Shown: positions 8,406 to 17,290, counted from the first letter of the stretch. The stretch is 47,532 bases of DNA from Lachnospiraceae bacterium (GCA_017416505.1 JAFQCI010000029.1:1-47532); one strand, 5' to 3'. Numbers and translations are program-made. The notes: a model not told the origin generated them from the sequence alone.

Positions 8406-9044
8406 TTATCTACAATTACAATCGTTGTCTTTTAAACAAGGTGCACTGGTATCAAACGCAGGATTAAAGGCATAGAAGTTCTTTGAATTCAAATGGTCTT
8501 TTACGATTTCTATACTTTCACCAAATCTTTGGAAGTGAACGATTTCACGTTCTCTTAAGAATTTGATTGGGTCTGCGATATCAGGATAATCTCTTACAAG
8601 ACGTAAAATATTATCATAAGTACTTCTTGCTTTTTGTTCCGCTGCCATATCTTCTGTTAAATCTGTAATAGGGTCGCCTTTGGATTGGAATTCGCAACTG
8701 TTGAAAGGAATGCCACCAGCGGATTGCGGCCAAAGAGCAGCAGTATGGTCGATATAATATAAATCGAAACCGGCTTCTTTTAATTCTTCCATGCTCATAT
8801 TTCTGGTTAATTGATATACGATGGCACTTATGATTTCAAGGTGTGCCAGTTCTTCCGTACCGATGTCAGTAAGAATACCTGCCACTTCACGGTAAGGCAT
8901 GGTATAACGTTGGGAAATATATCTCATGGAGGCTGCTAATTCACCGTCAGGTCCGCCGAACTGGCTCATAATATTCATGGCGAGCCTAGGATTTGTTTCC
9001 TTGATGTTTACCGGATATTGTAATCGTTTTTCATAATTCCACAT
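8406..9044 (-). CDS. cotJC: Spore coat protein CotJC, manganese-catalase family
   Basis: 212 residues on the - strand. It begins MWNYEKRLQYPVNIKETNP and carries the ferritin-like motif TEELAHLEIISAIV (about residues 62-75) and a second metal-ligand helix near EREIVHFQRFGES. The family is a manganese-catalase-like protein built into the spore coat; peroxide breakdown is likely but inferred from homology. It is the last gene of cotJA-cotJB-cotJC, 3 nt after cotJB. It is firm evidence for an endospore former. Confidence 0.95.
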   Translation of the reverse strand: MWNYEKRLQYPVNIKETNPRLAMNIMSQFGGPDGELAASMRYISQRYTMPYREVAGILTDIGTEELAHLEIISAIVYQLTRNMSMEELKEAGFDLYYIDHTAALWPQSAGGIPFNSCEFQSKGDPITDLTEDMAAEQKARSTYDNILRLVRDYPDIADPIKFLREREIVHFQRFGESIEIVKDHLNSKNFYAFNPAFDTSAPCLKDNDCNCR

Positions 9045-9047
9045 ATT

Positions 9048-9317
9048 TTAGCACTCTCCTTCCCAAGGCCATGGAGTTTTTGCCCATGACCATCCTTGAT
9101 TTACATCAACCTGGTCCGCCAACAAAGGTCCAAACATCATAGTATAGTTACGGATGGCATCCCGCCTTAATTTGCTATAATGTTCATAAGCAGACAAGGC
9201 TTCCATAGAATTTGGATGAGTGTCTAGGAATAAATTTAATTCGTTTACCATGAAACTATAAGAGTTTATCATGGACATTAATTGTTTTTGGTCGTGTTTA
9301 TTGGAAAAGTTATTCAT
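9048..9317 (-). CDS. cotJB: Spore coat protein CotJB
   Basis: 89 residues. The start is ATG 9317 (MNNFSNKHDQKQ) because AGGTGG lies just upstream and it overlaps the cotJA stop as ATGA; the frame is open further upstream but without support. Typical CotJB features: helical N part, HPNSMEALSAYEHY, and the C-terminal WSWAKTPWPWEGEC, rich in Trp and Pro. Small inner-coat component needed with CotJA and CotJC. Confidence 0.93.
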   Translation of the reverse strand: MNNFSNKHDQKQLMSMINSYSFMVNELNLFLDTHPNSMEALSAYEHYSKLRRDAIRNYTMMFGPLLADQVDVNQGWSWAKTPWPWEGEC

Positions 9318-9562
9318 GAGCAGCCACCTCTTACTCCACAGAATGGGAAATCCAGTTCTGGAAAGGCAGTACCCCTTTCCAATGCTTTCATCGGTTCGTA
9401 CATAGTTGAAAATTCCTGCCATGGAACATAAGAAATACCCAAAGGCATTCTACGTTCGGTTTCATGGTTTGTTTCTACTCTTGCCATTCTATCTCTGTTG
9501 TAAGAAGAAGGATATCTTCTTGAACTATTACGGCTGGTATCCAAAGAAAAAACTCCTTTCAT
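9314..9562 (-). CDS. cotJA: Spore coat-associated protein CotJA
   Basis: 82 residues, first gene of the cotJ operon. The conserved CotJA segment is MPLGISYVPWQEFSTMYEP (39-57), with a C-terminal GTAFPELDFPF. Start ATG 9562 has AAAGGAG before it. Upstream on the - strand there is CATAAACT with CTATACA 16 nt before it. This resembles a sporulation sigma-E promoter only weakly, so mother-cell control is expected from the family rather than shown. Confidence 0.93.
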   Translation of the reverse strand: MKGVFSLDTSRNSSRRYPSSYNRDRMARVETNHETERRMPLGISYVPWQEFSTMYEPMKALERGTAFPELDFPFCGVRGGCS

Positions 9563-9647
9563 ATTGTTTGTAATAATAGTTTATGGGAAAAGTCATGATG
9601 GGTGTATAGAAAAATGAAAACTTATACTAGTTTTAGGGTATAGTATT

Positions 9648-9656
9648 TGTTATAAT
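9648..9656 (+). promoter_or_regulatory. Extended -10 promoter for the GH25 lysozyme gene
   Basis: TGTTATAAT forms an extended -10 (TGnTATAAT, TATAAT at 9651-9656) without a good -35. It lies about 130 nt before the lysozyme ATG. The intervening sequence shows no gene. Confidence 0.5.
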
Positions 9657-9789
9657 AAGGGGGAAAAGGTGAATGAATACCATAAAAACAAACAAAACAT
9701 AGTGTTTTGTAGAAACTTGGCAGCCTGGAAATGAAGCGGATATGCAGCTTTAAAGAAATAATTGCAGTTGAAAAAATAAGGGAGTAAAA

Positions 9790-10950
9790 ATGGACGATAA
9801 AAATTTAGTAGAAGAAAATAAGAATGAATCTATAAATGAATTGGGAGAAAGTGAGTTAACAAAAGCAATTTTAGACCAAAGTGCCACCATAGAATTGGAC
9901 GCACCGGTGTATGTTGACCGGGTGAGAAAAAAGAAGAAAAAGGGAGTAAGAGTAAGGGGGATAGTAGTTGTTCCTTTTGCAGCTTTGGTATTTTTCTTAG
10001 GAATGATAGTAGAACATTATCGGGTATTGGGGAATATGGAAGTAAACGACCAGTATTTTTTGATGGATGATGCACAGTTAAATGAGATAAAGGATGAAAC
10101 CAGTAAAGAAGCTACTACTGAATTATATGAAAAGATAAAAAATTATGGGCAAGAAACCCAGGTAAATGTTAAATTTATGAGAAAGATGTTTCCGGATAAA
10201 CTGGTTTTAAAGTCTGATGGGGAATTTTTGTATTTACCAATTGATGAAACCATAGAAAAAAATTCTTATGATTATTCCAGATTAGAACAGACAGATAAAT
10301 TTTTTGAATATAAAAATGAGGAAGGAAACGTAATTTCTAAAAAAGGAATTGATGTATCAAAGTTCCAGGGAGAAATCGATTGGGAACTGGTAAAAGAAGA
10401 TGGGGTGGAATTTGCCATACTTAGGGCAGGATACCGTGGATATGGAAGCGGAAAATTAGTATTGGATGAAATGTTTATGGAGAATCTGGAAGGGACAAAG
10501 GAGCAGAATATCGATATCGGAGTATATTTCTATTCTCAGGCAACCAGTAAGGAAGAAGCTGTGGAAGAAGCCCAAATGGTAATAGAAGCATTAAGAGGGT
10601 ATGATGTTACATATCCGGTAGTTCTGGATACGGAAGCACCTTCTGGAGAAGGGGCTAGAACAGAGGGGCTAACCAATGAAGAAAGAACGGAATATATCCT
10701 TGCTTTTTGTGAAACCATTGAAGAAGCAGGATATATTCCTATGATATATTCTAATTTAAATTGGTTTATCTTAAAAACAGACTATAAAGCCTTATCCAAA
10801 TACGATATCTGGCTGGCAAATTATGATACACAGCCATATTTCCCATACGACTTTAAAATGTGGCAATACAGTGAGAAAGGCGCGGTAAATGGTATCGAGG
10901 GAGATGTGGACCTTAACATCTGCTTTAAGGATTATTCCAAAGAAGAATAA
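9790..10950 (+). CDS. Membrane-anchored GH25 (Chalaropsis-type) lysozyme
   Basis: 386 residues. A Lys-rich patch (45-57) precedes one membrane segment (about 57-75), giving an inside-N, outside-C protein. A linker domain (80-180) leads to a glycoside hydrolase 25 domain (about 185-380) beginning GIDVSKFQGEIDW with catalytic-site D-x-E as DTE at 280-282, and IYSNLNWF / WLANYD / MWQYS strands typical of the barrel. GH25 enzymes cut the MurNAc-GlcNAc bond. GGGAG precedes ATG 9790. The last residues KEE are followed by a palindrome. It is not next to phage genes, so a cell-wall role is likelier than a lysis role. Confidence 0.9.
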   Translation: MDDKNLVEENKNESINELGESELTKAILDQSATIELDAPVYVDRVRKKKKKGVRVRGIVVVPFAALVFFLGMIVEHYRVLGNMEVNDQYFLMDDAQLNEIKDETSKEATTELYEKIKNYGQETQVNVKFMRKMFPDKLVLKSDGEFLYLPIDETIEKNSYDYSRLEQTDKFFEYKNEEGNVISKKGIDVSKFQGEIDWELVKEDGVEFAILRAGYRGYGSGKLVLDEMFMENLEGTKEQNIDIGVYFYSQATSKEEAVEEAQMVIEALRGYDVTYPVVLDTEAPSGEGARTEGLTNEERTEYILAFCETIEEAGYIPMIYSNLNWFILKTDYKALSKYDIWLANYDTQPYFPYDFKMWQYSEKGAVNGIEGDVDLNICFKDYSKEE

Positions 10951-10954
10951 AAAG

Positions 10955-10980
10955 GTAACTGTTCACGTGTGAACAGTTAC
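10955..10980. repeat. Palindrome, GTAACTGTTCAC type
   Basis: Perfect 12-bp inverted repeat GTAACTGTTCAC / GTGAACAGTTAC with a 2-nt centre. It sits between convergent genes and could fold as a terminator, but no T run follows on either strand. Almost the same palindrome occurs at 37485-37510 and, in altered form, at 17448-17506. Confidence 0.8.
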
Positions 10981-11001
10981 TTAAAAAGATTATGATTTAC
11001 A

Positions 11002-12267
11002 CTAAATAGTACTAAAAAATACTTTTAGTAGCTTTTTAAGACTTTCATAATCATCACAGCCACATAACTCTCTGGCAGAGTGCATACCTAAGATAGGAAC
11101 ACCTAAATCAATGGCAGGAATCGGCAGATACGAGGAAACGATAGGTCCTAGTGTTTGTCCTCCTGCCATTCCTGTTTTATTGACCTGTTCCTGATAAGGA
11201 ATGTTGTTTTCTTCACATAAAGCCTTTATAATAGCAGTCACCCTGGCATCCGTAACATAACGCTGAGAAGAACTGGATTTTAGAGCAATTCCCTGATTTA
11301 AAATCACTGGATTGGTAGGGTCATGCTTTTCCACATAATTTGGATGTAATCCATGAGCTCCATCCACAGAAAGCATAATACTGTTTTGAAGCAAAGAAGG
11401 ATATCTGCCGGAAGGAATCCCTTGGTCTTCTAACAATTTGTCAAGACACATTTTTAGGGTATTAGAATCAGCACCTTCCTTTGAACGGCTTCCGATTTCT
11501 TCATGATGAAAAATGGAAATCATGTTAAGGGTATCACTGTTACCTGAGGTGGTAATGGCTTCTAACAGAGCGATGACAGAAATTAAGTTATCGATTCTAG
11601 GTGCACTTAACAATTCCTGATTGGCACCAATTAACTCACCTTCTTCCTTATTATATAAGGTAATATCAAAAGTAAGAATGTTTTCTTTTTTGGAATCCGT
11701 TTTTTCGGCTAGAAAATCCAAAATAGAAGAAGTTTCATCCTTGGAAACAGAAAAAATAGGGGTATATTCTTTTTGAGGATTTGGTTCTGCATTTTTTTCA
11801 GAGCGGCTTAAATGAGGTGCAAGGGATGGAATGATGCAGCCTCCTTCTTTGATATCGAAAATCTTTTCTACAGGTGAGAATACATTTTCACCCTTTAAAA
11901 ATAATTTTCCTGATAGTCCCAAAGGGCGGTCAAACCATGTGGAAGGCAGCATACCTCCATACATTTCTACATTAAGGGTATGGTAGTCGGATTTTATCAT
12001 ATCTGCCTGACTTTTTAATTTAAATGCGGGAGAATCATCGTGAGCCAGGGCTAGATGAATGGATTTCATCTTTTCCAATGATTTTGGAAGAGTAAAGGCT
12101 ACTAAAAAAGAATCATATAGATTAAGAAAATATTTCCCGGAGGAAAAGTTCCATGTTTGCTCATAATTGATTTCTTGGAATCCTGCATCCTGTAATAGTT
12201 CCACTGCGTTTCGTATGGAAAGAAAAGGGCAGGTGGATTGACTAAGGTATTTAAGACATTGCTTCAT
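11002..12267 (-). CDS. apeB: M18 family aminopeptidase
   Basis: 421 residues from ATG 12267, which has GGAGAAC upstream; the open frame extends another 44 codons without a site. M18 enzymes are cytosolic zinc aminopeptidases preferring acidic residues. Motifs: ALAHDDSPAFKLKS (His ligand and catalytic Asp; usual sequence is HTDSP), APRIDNL, FHHEEIGS (catalytic and ligand Glu), VDGAHGLHPNY (Asp) and KTGMAGGQTLGPI. C-terminal GVPILGMHSARE supplies the last His ligand. It is divergent to the ACT-domain gene. Good family match, slightly divergent at the first motif. Confidence 0.9.
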   Translation of the reverse strand: MKQCLKYLSQSTCPFLSIRNAVELLQDAGFQEINYEQTWNFSSGKYFLNLYDSFLVAFTLPKSLEKMKSIHLALAHDDSPAFKLKSQADMIKSDYHTLNVEMYGGMLPSTWFDRPLGLSGKLFLKGENVFSPVEKIFDIKEGGCIIPSLAPHLSRSEKNAEPNPQKEYTPIFSVSKDETSSILDFLAEKTDSKKENILTFDITLYNKEEGELIGANQELLSAPRIDNLISVIALLEAITTSGNSDTLNMISIFHHEEIGSRSKEGADSNTLKMCLDKLLEDQGIPSGRYPSLLQNSIMLSVDGAHGLHPNYVEKHDPTNPVILNQGIALKSSSSQRYVTDARVTAIIKALCEENNIPYQEQVNKTGMAGGQTLGPIVSSYLPIPAIDLGVPILGMHSARELCGCDDYESLKKLLKVFFSTI

Positions 12268-12353
12268 AAATAAAGTTCTCCATTTCTTTTTCTTAAAGTA
12301 TACCACAGGGTTCAGGAAAAAAATGTACGAAAATAAATACATAAAAATAAAGG

Positions 12354-12382
12354 TTGCAAGGGATTTCAAATTGTGGTAACAT
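12354..12382 (+). promoter_or_regulatory. Promoter of the ACT-hom-apgM group
   Basis: TTGCAA (12354-12359), 17-nt spacer, TAACAT (12377-12382), placed about 50 nt before the ACT-protein ATG. Confidence 0.65.
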
Positions 12383-12430
12383 CTTTCTAGGAAAAACAAG
12401 TGTATTTCTTATGCGTACAAAGGGGAAGTC

Positions 12431-12874
12431 ATGATAGAAGATACAAAGTACTATTTGGTGACGAAAAATGCGTTGCCAGAGGTTTTATTAAAAGTAGTAG
12501 AAGCCAAACAGCTTCTAGAAACAGACAAAAATATAACGGTACAAAAAGCAATCGATTTAGTAGGAATCAGCAGAAGTTCCTTCTATAAATATAAAGATTC
12601 GATTGTTCCTTTTCATGATACCACGAGAGGGCATGTAATTACATTTACGGTGGAAGTTGCCGACAGACCTGGCTTGTTATCTTTGGTGTTGAATCTGGTA
12701 GCAAGTTATAATGCGAATATTTTATCCATACATCAAAGTATTCCAATGTATGAAGTGGCATTATTAACCCTGAGCATTGATTTAGGAGAATCTACAGGGG
12801 ATATCAATGATATGTTTAAGAAGTTGGAAGAAATTGATGGAATTTATTATGTGAAGATATTGGCAAAAGAATAA
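12431..12874 (+). CDS. ACT-domain protein, UPF0735 (PheB-like) family
   Basis: 147 residues. The N-terminal part (1-65) has a small helix-turn-helix-like stretch (ITVQKAIDLVGISRSSFYKY). The C-terminal part (70-147) is an ACT domain starting VITFTVEVADRPGLLSLVLN. ACT domains bind amino acids and control enzymes or transcription. GGGGAAG precedes ATG 12431. It lies upstream of homoserine dehydrogenase, so a sensor role for threonine/homoserine supply is plausible but inferred. The Bacillus relative PheB sits next to pheA. Confidence 0.88.
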   Translation: MIEDTKYYLVTKNALPEVLLKVVEAKQLLETDKNITVQKAIDLVGISRSSFYKYKDSIVPFHDTTRGHVITFTVEVADRPGLLSLVLNLVASYNANILSIHQSIPMYEVALLTLSIDLGESTGDINDMFKKLEEIDGIYYVKILAKE

Positions 12875-12958
12875 GCCGAGAGAATTTACGCTTTTCATTA
12901 GAGATAAGTTGTGAATTTGAGGTTACATATAAGTGCTGAAAAGCAAAAGAAGAAGCGA

Positions 12959-13005
12959 GATTGAAGAAAAAATTGAAAGGAAAATAGCTGCCAGCGTCTT
13001 CAATC
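12959..13005 (+). other. Inverted repeat in the hom leader
   Basis: Perfect 9-bp inverted repeat GATTGAAGA (12959-12967) / TCTTCAATC (12997-13005) with a 29-nt loop, 49 nt before the hom start. There is no T run after it. No T-box or known riboswitch signature is recognised in the 179-nt gap. Confidence 0.4.
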
Positions 13006-13053
13006 GGTATAAGGGCAGTGTAACGCAGATTTGCGGTAAAGAAGGGAAGAAAA

Positions 13054-14256
13054 ATGATAAATATAGCAGTATTAGGATACGGTACAGTTGGTTCAGGTGT
13101 GGTAGAAGTAATCAATACAAACCATGCCAGCATTAATAAAAGAGCCGGAGAAGAAATCAATATCAAGTATGTGCTTGATTTAAGAGATTTTCCTGGTGAC
13201 CCAATTCAGGAAAAAATCGTTCATGATTATTCTGTAATCTCCAATGATGATGATATTAAGATTGTAGTAGAAGTAATGGGTGGTGTTGAGCCTGCTTACA
13301 CTTTTGTAAAAGAAGCTTTATTAAAAGGAAAGAGCGTTGCTACTTCAAATAAAGAATTGGTTGCAAAGCACGGAGCAGAATTATTGGCAATTGCAAAAGA
13401 AAAGAAAGTAAATTTCTTATTTGAAGCCAGTGTAGGCGGTGGAATTCCAATTATCCGTCCGTTGAATAACTCACTTACTGCAGATAAGATTAGAGAAATT
13501 ACAGGAATCTTAAATGGTACTACCAACTATATGCTTACAAAGATGGCAAACGAAGGAGCAGACTATGACAGTGTATTAAAGGATGCTCAGGAAAAGGGTT
13601 ATGCAGAAAGAAATCCGGAAGCAGACGTGGAAGGTTATGATGCCTGCCGTAAGATTGCAATTTTAACCTCTTTGGCATTTGGAAAACAGGTAGATTACGA
13701 AGACATTCATACAGAAGGTATCACAAAGATTTCTGATATTGATATGAAATATGCGAAGGCAATGGAATCCAGCATTAAGTTATTAGGTATTTCCAAGAAG
13801 GAAGATGGAAATGTTTATGCTATGGTTGCACCAAGAATGGTAGGTAAAAACCATCCATTATATAGTGTAAATGATGTATTTAATGCTATTTTTGTAAATG
13901 GTAATGTGTTGGGTGATGTTATGTTCTACGGAAGTGGAGCAGGTAAATTACCAACTGCAAGTGCAGTAGTATCTGACGTAGTAGATGCAGTAAAACATAC
14001 TGGTACTAACATCATGACTATCTGGGAACAGGAAAAATTAAAGCTTGGAGATTTCAAAGACTGTAAGAATCAATTTTTTGTTCGTGTAGCAAAAGACAAA
14101 GAAGCATTGGCGAAAGAATTATTTGAAATTTCAAATGAAGTGAAATGCGAAGAAGTAACAGGAGAATATGCATTTGTAACAGAAGTTATGACAGAAGCTG
14201 AATTCAGTGAAAAAGCAGCTAAGGTAGAAGCAATCAGTTCTATCCGTTTGGCATAG
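13054..14256 (+). CDS. hom: Homoserine dehydrogenase
   Basis: 400 residues. It reduces aspartate semialdehyde to homoserine, the branch to threonine and methionine. N-terminal nucleotide fold with GYGTVGSGV (7-15), substrate and catalytic region from SNKELVAKHG through LNGTTNYML to AERNPEADVEGYDACRK, and a C-terminal ACT-like regulatory domain (about 340-400). GAAGGGAAG precedes ATG 13054. It is followed 22 nt later by an apgM-type gene. Full length for the family's shorter form. Confidence 0.96.
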   Translation: MINIAVLGYGTVGSGVVEVINTNHASINKRAGEEINIKYVLDLRDFPGDPIQEKIVHDYSVISNDDDIKIVVEVMGGVEPAYTFVKEALLKGKSVATSNKELVAKHGAELLAIAKEKKVNFLFEASVGGGIPIIRPLNNSLTADKIREITGILNGTTNYMLTKMANEGADYDSVLKDAQEKGYAERNPEADVEGYDACRKIAILTSLAFGKQVDYEDIHTEGITKISDIDMKYAKAMESSIKLLGISKKEDGNVYAMVAPRMVGKNHPLYSVNDVFNAIFVNGNVLGDVMFYGSGAGKLPTASAVVSDVVDAVKHTGTNIMTIWEQEKLKLGDFKDCKNQFFVRVAKDKEALAKELFEISNEVKCEEVTGEYAFVTEVMTEAEFSEKAAKVEAISSIRLA

Positions 14257-14278
14257 TCCGGAAAGGAAGTTAATTAAA

Positions 14279-15481
14279 ATGAAATATGTGATTGTATTAG
14301 GCGATGGTATGGCAGATTATTCTATTGATGAGTTAGGTGGTAAGACTCCTTTAGAATATGCTAAGACACCGACCATGGATGAATTAGCAGTAAAATCTGA
14401 GATTGGATTGGTACATACGATTCCGGACGGAATGTCTCCAGGAAGTGATACTGCAAATTTATCCGTAGTAGGTTATGACCCTAAGATTTATTATTCTGGA
14501 CGTTCTCCATTGGAAGCTTTAAGCATTGGTGTTGATATGAAGCCGACGGATATTTCTTTCCGTTGTAACATTGTAACAGTATCCGATGATGATTTGCCAT
14601 ATGAGCAAAAGACCATTATCGACCATAGTTCCAGTGAAATTTCTACTGAGGATGCGGCAGTATTGTTAGATGCAGTAAAGAAAGAATTAGAATCTGACCT
14701 TTACAAGTTTTATGTAGGAACCAGTTATCGTCATCTGACTATCTGGGATAAGGGGGAAGTAGTGGAATTAACTCCTCCTCATGATATCTTAGGTAAAACC
14801 ATTGGTGAATATTTACCGAAAGATAAGGCTCTTTATGATATGATGAAAAAGAGTTATGATATTTTAAATTACCATCCTATTAATGTAGAGCGTGCGAAAA
14901 AAGGATTAAACAAGGCAAATTCCATTTGGTTCTGGGGAGCTGGAACAAGACCAGCATTATCTTCATTTGAAGAAAAGAATCATAAAAAGGCAGCTATGAT
15001 TTCAGCAGTAGACTTACTAAAGGGTATTGCAGTAGGTGCCGGAATGACTAATATTTCTGTAGAAGGTGCAAATGGCGGCTTACATACAAATTACGAAGGA
15101 AAAGCCAATGCAGCAGTAAAGGCATTGGTGGAAGATGGATTTGATTTTGTATACATTCATGTAGAAGCACCAGATGAAATGGGACATCAAGGAAGTGTAG
15201 AACGCAAGGTACAATCCATTGAGTTTTTAGATGAAAAGGTTATAAAAGTGGTAAAAGAAGGATTGGAAAAAGCGGGAGTTGACTTCCGTATGCTGGTTCT
15301 TCCAGACCATCCAACTCCAATCTGTATTAGAACTCATGTAAATGAAGCAGTACCTTATATGTTATATGATAGTACCGATGAGAAATCCGGACAGTACTTA
15401 TATAATGAAAAAGATGCAAAGGCATCTGGAATTTATATCGAAAAAGGTCATACTATGGTAGACCATTTGTTTGAAAAGTAA
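14279..15481 (+). CDS. ApgM-type phosphoglycerate mutase-like metalloenzyme; possible homoserine kinase analogue
   Basis: 400 residues, alkaline-phosphatase-superfamily fold of the archaeal-type cofactor-independent phosphoglycerate mutase (COG3635). Metal-site motifs: VLGDGMAD (6-13), GMSPGSDTANLSVVGYDP with the nucleophile Ser, HVEAPDEMGHQG and VLPDHPTP. Genes of this subfamily next to hom in anaerobes have been proposed as functional analogues of homoserine kinase (thrB). Here it follows hom by 22 nt with its own AAAGGAAG site and no thrB or thrC is in the window. The threonine role is inference; a glycolytic mutase role cannot be excluded. Confidence 0.85.
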   Translation: MKYVIVLGDGMADYSIDELGGKTPLEYAKTPTMDELAVKSEIGLVHTIPDGMSPGSDTANLSVVGYDPKIYYSGRSPLEALSIGVDMKPTDISFRCNIVTVSDDDLPYEQKTIIDHSSSEISTEDAAVLLDAVKKELESDLYKFYVGTSYRHLTIWDKGEVVELTPPHDILGKTIGEYLPKDKALYDMMKKSYDILNYHPINVERAKKGLNKANSIWFWGAGTRPALSSFEEKNHKKAAMISAVDLLKGIAVGAGMTNISVEGANGGLHTNYEGKANAAVKALVEDGFDFVYIHVEAPDEMGHQGSVERKVQSIEFLDEKVIKVVKEGLEKAGVDFRMLVLPDHPTPICIRTHVNEAVPYMLYDSTDEKSGQYLYNEKDAKASGIYIEKGHTMVDHLFEK

Positions 15482-15490
15482 GAAAAAAGA

Positions 15491-15540
15491 AGACGGTATT
15501 ATGATTTTATGAAAGAATCATAATACCGTCTGTTTGTTTT
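15491..15540. terminator. Bidirectional terminator between apgM-like gene and xth
   Basis: Perfect 16-bp stem (15491-15506 with 15516-15531) and 9-nt loop, flanked by A-rich sequence on the left and TGTTTGTTTT on the right, serving both convergent genes. Confidence 0.93.
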
Positions 15541-15550
15541 ATATATAACA

Positions 15551-16309
15551 TTATAAATCGATGGTGAGTTCTACCGGGCAGTGGTCGGAGCCAAAGATAT
15601 CAGTGTGTATCTTTGCATCTAACAACTTGTCCTTTAGTTCGTTGGAAGCTAAAAAGTAATCGATACGCCATCCGGCATTCTTTTCTCTGGCACGACAGCG
15701 GTAGGACCACCAGCTATAGATATCGGTTTTATCTGGGTAAAAATACCGGAAGGTATCAATGAATCCGGTATCCAGCAAAGCGGTCATCTTACCTCTTTCC
15801 TCATCTGTAAATCCTGCATTTTTACGATTTGTTTTAGGGTTCTTTAGGTCGATTTCCTTATGGGCCACATTCATATCGCCGCAAACAATGACAGGTTTAT
15901 TTGCTCGTAGACCATTTAAATAAGAAGAAAAGGCATCTTCCCAAGTCATACGGTATGGAAGCCTTGCTAATTCGTTCTGAGAATTTGGTGTATACACAGT
16001 AATCATATAAAATTCAGGAAATTCAAGAGTGATAACTCTGCCTTCCTGGTCATGTTCTTCAATTCCAATCCCATAAGAAACGGATAGAGGTTCTTCTTTT
16101 GTAAAAATGGCAGTTCCGGAATATCCTTTTTTTACAGCATAATTCCAATAGTCATGATATTGTTCATGATTCCATTGGATTTGTCCTTCTTGTAATTTGA
16201 TTTCCTGTAAACAGAAGATATCTGCATCCACTTGTTGGAAAAAGTCCATAAATCCCTTGTCCATGCAGGCTCTTAATCCGTTGACGTTCCAAGAAATTAG
16301 TTTCTTCAT
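15551..16309 (-). CDS. xth: Exodeoxyribonuclease III
   Basis: 252 residues. An AP endonuclease and 3'-5' exonuclease of base-excision repair. The endonuclease/exonuclease/phosphatase fold is complete: SWNVNGLRA (5-13), CLQEIKLQ with the metal-binding Glu, TVYTPNSQ, VCGDMNVAHKEIDLKNPK, DTFRYFYP, and the C-terminal GSDHCPVELTIDL with the catalytic Asp-His pair. Start ATG 16309 with AAAGGATATTAAT before it. It lies downstream of the methyltransferase on the same strand. Confidence 0.96.
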   Translation of the reverse strand: MKKLISWNVNGLRACMDKGFMDFFQQVDADIFCLQEIKLQEGQIQWNHEQYHDYWNYAVKKGYSGTAIFTKEEPLSVSYGIGIEEHDQEGRVITLEFPEFYMITVYTPNSQNELARLPYRMTWEDAFSSYLNGLRANKPVIVCGDMNVAHKEIDLKNPKTNRKNAGFTDEERGKMTALLDTGFIDTFRYFYPDKTDIYSWWSYRCRAREKNAGWRIDYFLASNELKDKLLDAKIHTDIFGSDHCPVELTIDL

Positions 16310-16336
16310 ATTAATATCCTTTCTTTTATGTGTTTA

Positions 16337-16413
16337 TTAGGTAATTGCGAAACTAACGAAAACTTATTTTGTATCACTGTTTCATAAAATATTTTAATTT
16401 TGCAATTTCCTAA
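16337..16413. repeat. 12-bp imperfect inverted repeat between two genes
   Basis: TTAGGTAATTGC (16337-16348) and GCAATTTCCTAA (16402-16413) are inverted with one mismatch and enclose 53 AT-rich bases without a coding signal. It could be a hairpin between xth and the methyltransferase or a remnant of a small element. Confidence 0.4.
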
Positions 16414-16423
16414 TGTGTCTATC

Positions 16424-17290
16424 TTATTTCCCTGCTTCCCAGCGACCGGAAGCACCACAAGGCAATACTAAGCCATTGGATTTTACCTTAAGACCGATTT
16501 CATCAGAAATCACATCTCCTCCAAATTTCGATTTTACTTCAGTAGAAATTAAATAGGTAAGGACAGCAGGAGCAAGTCCGGTAGTGTAGGAGTTTACCAG
16601 GAAAAATAACGGCTTGTCACTTAATAATTGTGAGCATAAAGCAATAAAATTATGAATGCAGTCTTCAATTTTCCAGATTTCTCCCTTTGGCCCTCTTCCA
16701 TAAGATGGTGGGTCCATGATAATGGCATCATATTTATTGCCACGACGGATTTCTCGTTCTACAAATTTTACACAATCATCCACCAGCCAACGGATAGGTG
16801 CATCCTCTAATCCAGAAGATTTCGCATTTTCTTTTGCCCAGGCAACCATACCTTTAGAAGCGTCCACGTGGGTTACTTTGGCACCGGCTTTGGCAGCGGC
16901 GCAGGTAGCACCACCGGTATATGCGAATAAATTCAGTACACTGATAGGTCGGTTTGCTTCCTGAATCTTTTTTCTGAACCAATCCCAGTTTGCGGCCTGT
17001 TCCGGAAAAAGACCGGTATGTTTAAAACTAAAAGGTTTTAATTGAAAGGTCAAATCGCCGTAGGTGATGCTCCATTGTTCTGGCAGATGGAAGAATTCCC
17101 ATTCGCCACCGCCTTTATTACTTCTATGATAATGTCCGTTTAATTTTTTCCATTCAGGCATTTTCTTTGGGGTATTCCATAAAACTTGTGGGTCGGGACG
17201 AAGTAAAATGTACTTTCCCCAACGTTCTAATTTTTCACCACTTGAAGAATCCAGCACCTCGTAATCCTTCCAATTATCAGCTATCCACAT
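16424..17290 (-). CDS. Class I SAM-dependent methyltransferase, rRNA cytosine/guanine type (COG1092-like)
   Basis: 288 residues. The SAM-binding motif is NLFAYTGGATCAAAKAGAKV (about 119-138), followed by HVDASKGMVAWAKENA and the catalytic-type IIMDPPSYGRGPKGE (about 190-204). The arrangement matches RlmI/RlmK-like 23S rRNA methyltransferases, but without an N-terminal PUA domain; the N end (1-100) is a short beta-rich region. The target base cannot be told from sequence alone. Transcribed from the - strand promoter at 17368-17396. Confidence 0.85.
   Translation of the reverse strand: MWIADNWKDYEVLDSSSGEKLERWGKYILLRPDPQVLWNTPKKMPEWKKLNGHYHRSNKGGGEWEFFHLPEQWSITYGDLTFQLKPFSFKHTGLFPEQAANWDWFRKKIQEANRPISVLNLFAYTGGATCAAAKAGAKVTHVDASKGMVAWAKENAKSSGLEDAPIRWLVDDCVKFVEREIRRGNKYDAIIMDPPSYGRGPKGEIWKIEDCIHNFIALCSQLLSDKPLFFLVNSYTTGLAPAVLTYLISTEVKSKFGGDVISDEIGLKVKSNGLVLPCGASGRWEAGK

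Noticed and set aside
10955..10980. Terminator for the lysozyme gene
   Set aside because: The palindrome is perfect but has no T run, and the same sequence recurs at the 5' side of another gene, so it is listed as a repeat.
12875..13053. A T-box or amino-acid riboswitch before hom
   Set aside because: No T-box bulge sequence, specifier loop or terminator is recognisable; only a 9-bp inverted repeat is present.
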